From NCBI RefSeq assembly GCF_014235765.1, contig NZ_JACMYH010000005.1:62001-126000 (forward strand): a stretch of 64,000 nucleotides of DNA. The letters run 5' to 3'. The translations under genes and the position numbers were made by a program. The notes beneath the pieces are model-generated. The model saw nothing but the letters and a program-made list of their open reading frames with translations, made no database searches and was not told the DNA's origin. The DNA is from Pseudomonas baltica (lineage in GTDB: Bacteria > Pseudomonadota > Gammaproteobacteria > Pseudomonadales > Pseudomonadaceae). Shown one piece after another: positions 40,767 through 48,931 of the stretch (positions are counted from its first letter, which is position 1; each line of letters starts with the position of its first letter).

Positions 40767-42443
40767 TCAGAAGACTTGCGAAAGCCCGAAGGTCCAGAAA
40801 CCTGGTTCCGGCGAAGCGCTGGCACGCCGATGCAGGCCGCGCTGATAATCCAGAGTGATCTGGCCGTCTGCCCAGCTCAGGGTGGCCCCGGCGCTCAAGC
40901 CGATGGCGTGCTGGGTCTCGACCTGGTTGTACGTGTGCCGGCCCCAGCCAGAGTCCAGCCCCGCTTGGGGGGTCAGGTACAGGCCTTGGGCGAGTAGCTG
41001 CGAAGTGCTCAGGGTGTTGCGCAACGTGGCCCCCTTGGAGACCGGCTGGCTGTCCAGGCGATAGCCGCGCACGCTGGCGCTGCCGGCCAGGCGCATCTGC
41101 TCCAGGCTCGGTAGCGGGTCTGGGCTGTACTGCATGTCCAGTTCGCTGCTCCACGCCCAACGTCGATCGAGCAGATCGAACAGCGATCGGCGAGTGACGG
41201 TACCTCGGTATTTTTCGAAGTGCGGTTGCGGCGCGTCATGCCGCAGGGGTGTGCGATCGCCCCCCAGCCAACCCTGCCCGCGGGAGTAGCCGAGGGCGCC
41301 ACTCCACACCGAATCACCCAGGTGAGTCAGGTTGAGCCCGACGCTGGCGACGCTCAGCGTGGTGCGACCGTTGCGTACGGTAGTGCCGTCGAACAGCAGA
41401 TCGGTACGGGTCTGGTCCAGGCGCAGGTGCCCATTGAGCAGGGTCGTCTGGTTGCGCCACAGGCTGCGATCCAGCTTCAGGCCATAGCTGTCCAGGCTCT
41501 GCGCCACCTCATGGCGGTTGGGCAGCGGTGCGCGGGATTCGAAACGACTCGCCGAAGCGTTCAGGGTCCAGCGCCCGTAGGGTATTTCGTAGAACATCCC
41601 GCCTTGGCGACTGCGGCCCGATCCACCGTCCAGGCTGTTGGCATAGCTGGCAGCCAGCGAATCATTGAGACGAAACGGGTTGTCCAGGCTCAGGCTCAGC
41701 TGTGCCTGGTGGCGCCCCGATGCATCGCTGCCACGGTTGTTCAGTCCGGTGCCCAGGGTCCAGGATTTGTGCGTGCCCTGTGGGCGCAGAACGATTCGCG
41801 TACCCCCCACCTGCTCGCCGGGAGCGATGTCCAGGATCAGGTCGACGGAGCGCAGCCGGTTGAGCTGGTCCAGGCCACTTTCCACATCGGTGAGCTTGAG
41901 CGGGCGACCGATCATCCCAGGGAAAGCGCTGCCCAGCGCCAGGTCGTCACTGCCGTCGGCGATTTCAATGGATTCGATGAAGCCTTCGAGCATGGCGATG
42001 ACCAGCTCGCCATCTGCTGCGGGCATGCGAACGATATAGGGCCTGGCGGCGATATAGCCGGCCTTCACGTAGGCACCGGTCAAGGCCAGCAGCATCTGGT
42101 TGATGTCATCGACGCCGCTGCATGGCGCCACCCATGGCTGCAGGACACCTTGCAGCGCAGCGGTGTCCAGCAGCTGGTTGTCCTGCACGCGCACCGCGGA
42201 CACCGGCCAGCACTCGCCATCACCTTGCTCGACCCGCTGCGGTGCGCGGCTGGCTGGCTCCGCCGCGTCTTCACGAAGGGTTTCCAGCCGTTGCGCCTGT
42301 TCGGCAGCGGCGCGCTCGTGGCGCTGGGTATCGAACTGACGCAGGATCTGGTCATTCAGCGGTTGCGCGCCGGTTTCGCCCAGCGCCATGGCGGGTGCGA
42401 AAAGCAGTGCGGATAACAGCCGGTCCTTGCGGAAAATCGTCAT
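40767..42443 (-). CDS. TpsB outer-membrane transporter (ShlB/FhaC/HecB family)
   Basis: Predicted 558 residues. A signal peptide ends near residue 22. An N-terminal plug-like helix (QILRQFDTQRHERAAAEQAQ) leads to two POTRA domains (CWPVSAVRVQDNQLLDTAAL near residue 80; YIAARPYIVRMPAADGELVI near 130). The 16-stranded barrel has the VRGYRLDSQPVSKG loop motif expected for loop L6 of this family. It secretes the two TpsA proteins encoded immediately downstream. It is the first gene of the minus-strand tpsB-tpsA1-tpsA2 unit; the start at 42443 is chosen to begin at the signal peptide. Confidence 0.92.
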   Translation of the reverse strand: MTIFRKDRLLSALLFAPAMALGETGAQPLNDQILRQFDTQRHERAAAEQAQRLETLREDAAEPASRAPQRVEQGDGECWPVSAVRVQDNQLLDTAALQGVLQPWVAPCSGVDDINQMLLALTGAYVKAGYIAARPYIVRMPAADGELVIAMLEGFIESIEIADGSDDLALGSAFPGMIGRPLKLTDVESGLDQLNRLRSVDLILDIAPGEQVGGTRIVLRPQGTHKSWTLGTGLNNRGSDASGRHQAQLSLSLDNPFRLNDSLAASYANSLDGGSGRSRQGGMFYEIPYGRWTLNASASRFESRAPLPNRHEVAQSLDSYGLKLDRSLWRNQTTLLNGHLRLDQTRTDLLFDGTTVRNGRTTLSVASVGLNLTHLGDSVWSGALGYSRGQGWLGGDRTPLRHDAPQPHFEKYRGTVTRRSLFDLLDRRWAWSSELDMQYSPDPLPSLEQMRLAGSASVRGYRLDSQPVSKGATLRNTLSTSQLLAQGLYLTPQAGLDSGWGRHTYNQVETQHAIGLSAGATLSWADGQITLDYQRGLHRRASASPEPGFWTFGLSQVF

Positions 42444-42574
42444 TGCAGCCCAGCCCCAATCGTCGACCAATCAATAGGCGGCCACTTTAAGAGGGGGGAC
42501 TTCCCAGGGAACGGGCAGGGGAGAGGGGTTGTTGGTAGGAAGAATCTGACAGACAGTAGGAAAGGGCGGATTCG

Positions 42575-42603
42575 AAAAAGGAACCAGTTGTAGGATGGTT
42601 CCT
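42575..42603 (-). terminator. Intrinsic terminator of the L,D-transpeptidase gene
   Basis: On the minus strand, AGGAACCA and TGGTTCCT form a perfect 8-base stem around a 9-base loop, followed by TTTT. It lies 51 bases after the transpeptidase stop and 130 bases before tpsB. It separates that gene from the two-partner secretion operon. The remainder of this 210-base gap shows nothing else. Confidence 0.6.
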
Positions 42604-42653
42604 ATGACAGCTGAAGGAAGGTCAAGGCTGGGTCGGTAAAGAGAACGCCGTGC

Positions 42654-43211
42654 TCACGGCCGGATCTCGATCATCGTGCCGTCCTTGACCAGGCTCCACA
42701 CCTCCCGCATGTCGTCGTTCTTCATGGCGATACAGCCATCGGTCCAGTCCAGGGTGGCGAAGTACCATTCCGGGTACTCCTCGTCGATCGGCGTGCCGTG
42801 GATCATGATCATGCTGCCCGGTGGAACGCCCTCGCGGCGGGCGCGGGCCGAGTCGCTGATGTTGGGATAGGAAACGTGCATCGCCAGGTTGAAGCGATCG
42901 CTGACCTTGCGCCAGTCGAGCCAGTAGAAGCCCTCGGGCGTGCGCTTGTCGCCCTCGCGCGCCTTCGCGCCCTGGGGTTGCTTGCCCAGCGAGATGCGGT
43001 AACTCTTGAGCGGCTCGCCACCGCTGATCAACTGCAACTGGCGACTGGTCTTGAGCACCAGCACCTTGTCGATCGGGTCCACGCCCAGGCGCTTGCTCGA
43101 TTGCACCGCAGGGGCGATCTGGTCGACCGGCTTGCGTTCAACGGTAACGGTGAAGGCAGCCTGGGCGCTCACGGCGAAGCACAGGCAGAACAGGGCGGTC
43201 AGGCAACGCAT
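42654..43211 (-). CDS. L,D-transpeptidase family protein (YkuD domain)
   Basis: Predicted 185 residues with a cleavable signal peptide ending near residue 18 (AVSAQA). The YkuD catalytic motif is clear: His138 (MIHGTP) and Cys160 (DGCIAMKN). Such periplasmic enzymes make or break L,D-crosslinks in peptidoglycan or attach lipoproteins; this short form without a LysM domain is common in Pseudomonas and its exact reaction is not defined. The ORF begins at 43211, and the ATG there fits the signal. A terminator follows at 42575-42603. Confidence 0.88.
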   Translation of the reverse strand: MRCLTALFCLCFAVSAQAAFTVTVERKPVDQIAPAVQSSKRLGVDPIDKVLVLKTSRQLQLISGGEPLKSYRISLGKQPQGAKAREGDKRTPEGFYWLDWRKVSDRFNLAMHVSYPNISDSARARREGVPPGSMIMIHGTPIDEEYPEWYFATLDWTDGCIAMKNDDMREVWSLVKDGTMIEIRP

Positions 43212-43262
43212 CTATGGGATATTCCTGCAATGGAAACGCGCCGCTGGCGCCGGTGCGATGGG

Positions 43263-43817
43263 TCAGGCCTGTGGCCAGCGCGCGAGCAGCGGCCCCAGGC
43301 ACTCGTTGCGAACCGGGTAGCTGTGCTCCAGCCGGTCGGCGAAAAAGTATTCTAAGGTACGGCCGACGGTGGGGAAAGCCAGCTCCGCCCAAGGGATCTG
43401 ATTTTGCGCGAACAAGCCCACTTCCAGGCTTTCCTCGCCCACGGCAAACGAAGGCTCGGACATTTCGGCTCGGTAGAACACCTGCACCTGGCTGATGTGC
43501 GGCAGATCGAACACGGTGTACAACGCAAGGTTGGTCACCTGTGCGCAGGCTTCTTCGACGGTTTCCCGGCTGGCAGCCTGTTGCAGCGTTTCGCCGTTTT
43601 CCATGAAGCCTGCCGGCAGGGTCCAGAAACCACGGCGCGGCTCGATGGCCCGGCGGCACAGCAAGACCTGGTCCTGCCACACGGCGATGCAGCCCGCGAC
43701 CACTTTGGGATTCTGGTAATGGACGAGGTGGCAATGCCCGCAGACGAATCGGGGGCGAGTATCGCCGGTAGGGATGCGCAGGGTTACCGGGTTGCCGCAA
43801 TGGCTGCAGAAATTCAT
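43263..43817 (-). CDS. NUDIX hydrolase with N-terminal zinc ribbon
   Basis: Predicted 184 residues. CSHCG and CGHCH pairs at residues about 4-30 form a zinc ribbon. A Nudix box follows (GFMENGETLQQAASRETVEE), with the last Gly of the consensus replaced. This two-domain type is common in Pseudomonas and hydrolyses ADP-ribose, NADH-like or other nucleoside diphosphate compounds; it is shorter than E. coli NudC (257). The start at 43817 (MNFCSHCGNPV) begins at the ribbon. It is divergent from the CoA-pyrophosphatase-like gene at 43953. Confidence 0.87.
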   Translation of the reverse strand: MNFCSHCGNPVTLRIPTGDTRPRFVCGHCHLVHYQNPKVVAGCIAVWQDQVLLCRRAIEPRRGFWTLPAGFMENGETLQQAASRETVEEACAQVTNLALYTVFDLPHISQVQVFYRAEMSEPSFAVGEESLEVGLFAQNQIPWAELAFPTVGRTLEYFFADRLEHSYPVRNECLGPLLARWPQA

Positions 43818-43952
43818 GCTCAGATCCTTGATGGCTGCCGCTATCTTGGCCGTAGTGCCGAGGTGCCGCAAGCCTGCGGCACGGCAAATCGAGCTTGGGC
43901 TGCCAGCGGCTTTTGGTGCATCATGCCAGCAGGCCACGGATCGAGAAACGCC

Positions 43953-44552
43953 ATGCTGGACGAGCTACTTCGCCGAGTGAGCAACCATACGCCACGCACA
44001 CTGGAAACCGACAGCCGTTTTCCCGAAGCGGCCGTGTTGCTGCCCATCACCCGCAGCGACGAGCCCGAGCTGGTGCTGACACTGCGCGCCTCGGGGCTCT
44101 CGACCCATGGTGGCGAAGTGGCTTTCCCCGGCGGACGCCGCGACCCGCAAGACCCTGACCTGATATTCACCGCCCTGCGCGAAGCCGAAGAGGAAATCGG
44201 CCTGCCGCCCGGGCTGGTGGAAATCATCGGTCCGCTCAGCCCGCTGGTGTCCAAGCACGGGCTCAAGGTCACGCCATTCGTGGGCATCATTCCCGACTAT
44301 GTCGAATACCGACCCAACGATGCCGAAATCGCCGCGGTGTTTTCCGTGCCGCTGGAGTTCTTTCGGCAGGACCCGCGCGAGCACACCCACCGCATCGATT
44401 ACCAGGGCCGCAGCTGGTACGTGCCCAGCTATCGCTTCGGCGAGTACAAGATATGGGGATTGTCGGCGATCATGATCGTCGAACTCGTCAACCTGATGTA
44501 TGACGCCCGGATCAGCCTGCATCGGCCTCCCGAGCATTACACCGCCATCTGA
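43953..44552 (+). CDS. CoA pyrophosphatase-like NUDIX hydrolase (NudL type)
   Basis: Predicted 199 residues. The UPF0035/CoA-pyrophosphatase signature is visible as LVLTLRASGLSTHGGEVAFP with the Nudix box running from GGRRD to REAEEEIGL near residue 70. Members cleave CoA and CoA esters to 4'-phosphopantetheine and 3',5'-ADP. The upstream open frame to 43404 is antisense to the neighbouring Nudix gene and is not part of this protein; the ATG at 43953 fits the family. It lies 62 bases before the gamma-carbonic-anhydrase gene. Confidence 0.88.
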   Translation: MLDELLRRVSNHTPRTLETDSRFPEAAVLLPITRSDEPELVLTLRASGLSTHGGEVAFPGGRRDPQDPDLIFTALREAEEEIGLPPGLVEIIGPLSPLVSKHGLKVTPFVGIIPDYVEYRPNDAEIAAVFSVPLEFFRQDPREHTHRIDYQGRSWYVPSYRFGEYKIWGLSAIMIVELVNLMYDARISLHRPPEHYTAI

Positions 44553-44614
44553 CCGTCATCTGAACGTAGTGCGGCGGGGCGCCGTGCCGACCATTGCCGC
44601 GTCGAGGAGATCAC

Positions 44615-45139
44615 ATGAAATACCGTCTGGGCGACTCGCGCGTCGAAACCCATCCCGACAGCTGGGTCGCACCCAATGCCACCCTCATCGGCAAGGTGCG
44701 CCTGCAGGCCGGGGCCAGCGTGTGGTTCGGCGCCGTGCTGCGCGGCGACAACGAGCTGATCGACATCGGCGAGCACAGCAACGTGCAGGACGGCACCGTG
44801 ATGCATACCGATGCCGGCGTGCCGCTGACCATCGGTCGCGGCGTGACCATTGGCCACAATGCCATGCTGCATGGCTGCACTGTGGACGACTTCAGCCTGA
44901 TCGGGATCAACGCCGTCATTCTCAACGGCGCCAGGATCGGCAAGCACTGCATCATCGGCGCCAACTCGCTGATTGCCGAGGGTAAGGAAATTCCCGATGG
45001 ATCGCTGGTCATGGGCTCGCCGGGCAAGGTCGTGCGCGAGCTGAGCGAAGCCCAGAAGCGCATGCTCGAAGCCAGCGCCGCGCACTATGTGCACAATGCC
45101 CAGCGCTATGCTCGCGAACTGATCGAGCAGGACTCGTGA
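44615..45139 (+). CDS. Gamma-carbonic-anhydrase family protein (YrdA/PaaY-like)
   Basis: Predicted 174 residues of left-handed beta-helix hexapeptide repeats (for example VAPNATLIGKVRL and IGKHCIIGANSLI). Metal ligands His64, His81 and His86 (VMHTD; GHNAMLHGC) are present. Such trimers bind zinc or iron; carbonic anhydrase activity is proven for only some. AGGAG lies about 8 bases before the ATG at 44615. The end overlaps the DUF1289 gene by four bases, so the two are co-translated. Confidence 0.9.
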   Translation: MKYRLGDSRVETHPDSWVAPNATLIGKVRLQAGASVWFGAVLRGDNELIDIGEHSNVQDGTVMHTDAGVPLTIGRGVTIGHNAMLHGCTVDDFSLIGINAVILNGARIGKHCIIGANSLIAEGKEIPDGSLVMGSPGKVVRELSEAQKRMLEASAAHYVHNAQRYARELIEQDS

Positions 45140-45336
45140 ATTCTCCGCCCAAGCCGGTCAAGTCTCCGTGCATCAGTGTCTGCGCCCTGGATGAGCAGGA
45201 TGTGTGCACGGGCTGCCAGCGCACCGCCGCGGAAATTACCCAGTGGGGGCGCATGAGCGACGACCAGCGCCGCGCCGTGCTGCGCCTCGCCCACGAGCGA
45301 GCCGTGGCTCAGGGCCTGGTATTTGCGGGCGGCTGA
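45136..45336 (+). CDS. DUF1289 small cysteine-rich protein
   Basis: Predicted 66 residues, starting at a GTG that overlaps the preceding stop. PCISVCALDEQDVCTGCQRT contains Cys12, Cys16, Cys24 and Cys27, the DUF1289 signature likely to hold a metal. The rest is a short helix (DDQRRAVLRLAHERAV). Function unknown; it is frequently paired with gamma-carbonic-anhydrase-like genes in Pseudomonas. No membrane or signal segment. Confidence 0.85.
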   Translation: MNSPPKPVKSPCISVCALDEQDVCTGCQRTAAEITQWGRMSDDQRRAVLRLAHERAVAQGLVFAGG

Positions 45337-45460
45337 TCCAGCCCTTGCCTGTGGGCGGCGAGACTGGCGCACGCAAAGCCGTGTTGAGTTAAAATGCCCG
45401 CCCCTGTCGGGTTGGCCTGCGTGCTGCCCCTCGATCCAGACGATTCCCTGAGGACCTGAA

Positions 45461-46642
45461 ATGACCCGTATCGGAACCCCCCTGTCGCCGACCGCGACCC
45501 GCGTACTGCTGTGCGGCTGCGGCGAGCTGGGCAAGGAAGTGGTGATCGAGCTGCAACGCCTGGGCGTCGAAGTCATCGCCGTAGACCGTTACGCCGATGC
45601 GCCGGCCATGCAAGTGGCCCATCGCAGCCATGTCATCAACATGCTCGATGGCGCCGCCTTGCGGTCGGTCATCGAAGCGGAAAAACCGCACTACATCGTG
45701 CCCGAGATCGAGGCCATCGCCACCGCCACGCTGGTGGAGCTGGAGTCCGAAGGCTTCACCGTGGTGCCGACTGCGCGCGCAGCCCAACTGACCATGAACC
45801 GCGAGGGCATTCGCCGCCTGGCCGCCGAAGAGCTGGACCTGCCGACCTCGCCGTACCATTTTGCCGACACCTTCGAAGACTACGCGCGGGCCGTGCAGGA
45901 CCTGGGTTTCCCGTGCGTGGTCAAGCCGGTCATGAGCTCTTCGGGCAAGGGCCAGAGCCTGCTGCGCTCGGCGGCCGATGTGCAGGAAGCGTGGGACTAT
46001 GCCCAGGAGGGCGGGCGCGCCGGCAAGGGCCGTGTGATCATCGAAGGTTTCATCGACTTCGACTACGAGATCACCTTGCTGACCGTCCGCCACGTTGGCG
46101 GGACGACGTTCTGCGCACCGGTTGGCCACCGGCAGGAGAAGGGCGACTATCAAGAGTCCTGGCAGCCCCAGGCGATGAGCCCGGTGGCCCTGGCCGAGTC
46201 GGAGCGGGTGGCGCGTGCAGTGACCGAAGCCCTGGGTGGGCGCGGCCTGTTCGGCGTCGAACTGTTCATCAAGGGTGATCAGGTGTGGTTCAGCGAGGTC
46301 TCGCCGCGTCCGCACGATACCGGCCTGGTCACCCTGATTTCCCAGGATCTGTCCCAGTTCGCCTTGCACGCACGCGCCATTCTCGGGTTGCCGATCCCGC
46401 TGGTCCGGCAGTTCGGGCCATCCGCCTCGGCGGTGATCCTGGTCGAAGGCAACTCTCGCCAGACCGCCTTCGACAACCTCGGCGCGGCACTGGCCGAACC
46501 GGATACGGCGCTGCGTCTGTTCGGCAAGCCCGAGGTCAATGGGCAACGGCGCATGGGCGTGGCCCTGGCCCGCGACGAATCGATCGAGGCAGCCCGGGCC
46601 AAGGCCACGCGCGCCTCGCAAGCGGTCAAGGTCGAACTGTAA
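45461..46642 (+). CDS. purT: Formate-dependent phosphoribosylglycinamide formyltransferase
   Basis: Predicted 393 residues, full length, starting MTRIGTPLSPTATRVLLCGC, with an ATP-grasp fold. GELGKEVVIELQRLGVEVIA at the N-terminus and MSSSGKGQSLL in the ATP-binding part are PurT signatures, and EVSPRPHDTGLVTLISQDLS is near-identical across the family. It formylates GAR to FGAR with formate and ATP, an alternative to folate-dependent PurN at step three of purine synthesis. It is preceded by a 124-base gap with a TAAAAT hexamer at 45390-45395, a possible -10 box. A terminator follows. Confidence 0.97.
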   Translation: MTRIGTPLSPTATRVLLCGCGELGKEVVIELQRLGVEVIAVDRYADAPAMQVAHRSHVINMLDGAALRSVIEAEKPHYIVPEIEAIATATLVELESEGFTVVPTARAAQLTMNREGIRRLAAEELDLPTSPYHFADTFEDYARAVQDLGFPCVVKPVMSSSGKGQSLLRSAADVQEAWDYAQEGGRAGKGRVIIEGFIDFDYEITLLTVRHVGGTTFCAPVGHRQEKGDYQESWQPQAMSPVALAESERVARAVTEALGGRGLFGVELFIKGDQVWFSEVSPRPHDTGLVTLISQDLSQFALHARAILGLPIPLVRQFGPSASAVILVEGNSRQTAFDNLGAALAEPDTALRLFGKPEVNGQRRMGVALARDESIEAARAKATRASQAVKVEL

Positions 46643-46653
46643 GGTCTGAGTCG

Positions 46654-46685
46654 ACCGGTGCCTGGCGAGCGGCGGCGCCGGTTTT
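46654..46685 (+). terminator. Intrinsic terminator after purT
   Basis: ACCGGTGCC (46654-46662) pairs with GGCGCCGGT (46674-46682), one G-U wobble, with an 11-base loop and TTTT at the end. It lies 12 bases after the purT stop and before the convergent CorC-type gene. Confidence 0.6.
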
Positions 46686-46705
46686 GCGAGGGCGCGACAC
46701 CGCCG

Positions 46706-47941
46706 TCACGCTGCTGGCAGGCTGCTCGCGTGCCATATAAGCACCCGTGACGCGCGGTTTTCCTCGGTCTCGAGAATTTCCATGCGATAGCGTCCGATCT
46801 TCAGGCACACCGCGCTGGCTGGAATGCTTTCCAGCGCCTCGGTGACCAGGCCGTTCAAGGTCTTGGGGCCATCGCTGGGCAGGTGCCAGCCCAGGCTCTT
46901 GTTGATGTCGCGAATGGAGGCCTGGCCTTCGACCACGAAGCGGCCATCCAGCTGCGGATGGATATGCGGATTGGCCAGCGCATCGTCATCTTCGAACTCG
47001 CCGACGATCTCTTCCAGAATGTCTTCCAGGGTGACGATGCCCTGCACCTCGCCGTATTCGTCGACGACGATGCCCAATCGGCGTTGCTGCTTGTGGAAAT
47101 TCAGCAGCTGCATCTGCAGGGGCGTGCTTTCGGGCACGAAGTAAGCCTCATAGCAGGCGGCCAGCAAGGCCTCGATGGTGAGTTCGCGGTGCGGCAGCAG
47201 GTGGCTGATCTGGCGGGTATTGAGCACCCGTTCGACATGGTTGATGTCGTTGTGGAAGACCGGCAGGCGGGTATGGCGGCTGATCATCAGCTGGTCGATG
47301 ATCTCGTCCAGCGAATCTTCCAGATTGATGCCGTCGATTTCGTTGCGCGGCACCAGGATGTCGTTGACGGTGATCTTGTCCAACGCATGGATGCTGTTGG
47401 CCAGGTGCGGTTTGTTGCTGCGCGCTTCGGCGGCCAGTTCGTCCAGCACACTGCGCGGTATGGCAGGCTCCTGCTGGGCGCCTTTGCCGGGTTCCTTGCG
47501 GGCGAACGGCACGACCAGCAGCCGCGCGGCGCCGTCCAGTAGCCATGCCAGCGGCCAGACCAGCTTGAGTGGCGGCGCCAGCAACGCATTGGCCATGCCG
47601 ATGAACGGCCGCGGGTAGCGCTGGGCAAGGCGGCGTGGCAGGTAGTCGGCCAGCACCAGCAGGGCGAGCGTGGTGCCCAGGCCACCGAGCCAGGCGCCAT
47701 GGGCGCCGCGCAGATAGATGCCAAGCGTTACCCCCAGGGTCACCGCCATGGCACGGGCCAGGGTATTGAGCAGCACTAGGCTGGGCAGCGGCGCCTGCAG
47801 CGCCGGTCGATCGCCATTGCGCCCGGTAGGGCGCTGTGCGGCCAGCGTGTGCAGCGCGGCTTCCACTGCGCAAAGCAGCGCGGCGAGGAGAATTGCCAGC
47901 GCCAGCGCGCCGAGCATCGGCCCTAGGGGCAGAGTGTCCAT
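46706..47941 (-). CDS. yfjD: CorC/HlyC-type transporter-associated protein (YfjD/CorB-like)
   Basis: Predicted 411 residues. Three to four hydrophobic helices of a CNNM/DUF21 domain (residues about 5-150) are followed by a CBS pair (VPRNEIDGINLEDSLDEIID and IVVDEYGEVQGIVTLEDILE) and a CorC_HlyC C-terminal domain with FVVEGQASIRDINK. The family is linked to Mg2+ or Co2+ transport and tolerance. In many gammaproteobacteria it lies beside ypjD and ffh, as here (ypjD ends 10 bases upstream). The ATG at 47941 gives MDTLPLGPMLGAL. Confidence 0.9.
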   Translation of the reverse strand: MDTLPLGPMLGALALAILLAALLCAVEAALHTLAAQRPTGRNGDRPALQAPLPSLVLLNTLARAMAVTLGVTLGIYLRGAHGAWLGGLGTTLALLVLADYLPRRLAQRYPRPFIGMANALLAPPLKLVWPLAWLLDGAARLLVVPFARKEPGKGAQQEPAIPRSVLDELAAEARSNKPHLANSIHALDKITVNDILVPRNEIDGINLEDSLDEIIDQLMISRHTRLPVFHNDINHVERVLNTRQISHLLPHRELTIEALLAACYEAYFVPESTPLQMQLLNFHKQQRRLGIVVDEYGEVQGIVTLEDILEEIVGEFEDDDALANPHIHPQLDGRFVVEGQASIRDINKSLGWHLPSDGPKTLNGLVTEALESIPASAVCLKIGRYRMEILETEENRASRVLIWHASSLPAA

Positions 47942-47951
47942 GGGTGACCTG

Positions 47952-48764
47952 TCAGATGTGCAGAATGTATTCGCGAACCAGCTTGCTGCCGAAATAGGCC
48001 AGCATCAGCAGGCAGAAGCCGGCCAGCGTCCAGCGAATGGCCTTGTGCCCGCGCCAGCCCAGGCGATTGCGTCCCCACAGCAGCACGCTGAAAACGATCC
48101 AGGCCAGGCAGGCGAGCAGGGTCTTGTGCACCAGGTGTTGCGCGAACAGGTTCTCGACGAACACCCAGCCTGAAATCAGTGACAGCGACAGCAGTGCCCA
48201 GCCGGCCCAGATGAAACCGAACAGCAGGCTTTCCATGGTCTGCAGCGGCGGGAAATTCTTGATCAGCCCTGCCGGATGCTTGTGCTTGAGCTGGTGGTCC
48301 TGCAGCAACAGCAGCAACGACTGGAACACGGCGATGGTGAACATGCCATAGGCCAAGATGGACAGCAGGATGTGCGTGAGAATGCCTGGCTCTTCGTGGA
48401 TCAGCGGTGCAGTCCCGCCGGGCGCGAACTGGGCGATCAGGATGGTCGCCAGGCCCAGGGGAAACAGCAGCACCAGCAGGTTTTCCACGGGTATCTGGCT
48501 GGTGGCCAGCAGGGTCAGGGCGATCACCGCCACGGCGATCAGGCTGGCCGCGCTGAAGAAGTCCAGGCTCAGCCCCAGGGGGGTGAGCAACTGCGAGAAC
48601 AACGCGCAGCCGTGGGCAATCACGGCCAGGAAGCCGAACAGGTAGAGCACGCGCTTGTCAGCCTTGCCGCCTTGGCCGATACGGGTTGCCTGATAGGCAG
48701 TCGCAGCGGCGTACAGGCAGGCGGCGGCGAGGGTGGGGATTAGACTGGGTGACAAGGGGAGCAT
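47952..48764 (-). CDS. ypjD: Inner-membrane protein YpjD (CcsA/cytochrome c assembly-like)
   Basis: Predicted 270 residues, about eight hydrophobic helices, with conserved features of the cytochrome c assembly CcsA family such as HILLSILAYGMFTIAVFQSL near residue 130 and LISGWVFVENLF near 200. The start at 48764 (MLPLSPSLIPTLAA) begins the first membrane helix. It is divergent from ffh and precedes the yfjD-like gene by 10 bases, likely a two-gene unit. Its biochemical role is not established. Confidence 0.9.
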   Translation of the reverse strand: MLPLSPSLIPTLAAACLYAAATAYQATRIGQGGKADKRVLYLFGFLAVIAHGCALFSQLLTPLGLSLDFFSAASLIAVAVIALTLLATSQIPVENLLVLLFPLGLATILIAQFAPGGTAPLIHEEPGILTHILLSILAYGMFTIAVFQSLLLLLQDHQLKHKHPAGLIKNFPPLQTMESLLFGFIWAGWALLSLSLISGWVFVENLFAQHLVHKTLLACLAWIVFSVLLWGRNRLGWRGHKAIRWTLAGFCLLMLAYFGSKLVREYILHI

Positions 48765-48866
48765 AGGTCCTGTGGAGCACAAGCCGGAAAGTGCCTGAGT
48801 TTGGCATCAAATGCCCGCCGACGAAAGACTGCATACCGCGCAGTGTCCGTGGCACCCACTCTTGGT

Positions 48867-48872
48867 TATAAT
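48867..48872 (+). promoter_or_regulatory. Candidate -10 box of ffh
   Basis: A perfect TATAAT lies 60 bases before the ffh start in the divergent ypjD-ffh gap. The -35 region at 17-base spacing (TGTCCG) is weak. Position is typical for the housekeeping promoter of ffh. Confidence 0.45.
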
Positions 48873-48931
48873 CGCCGGCCTGCTCTTGCCGCCACAACCT
48901 CGGCTCAACCAGAGCCAGAAAGGATCGCGAC

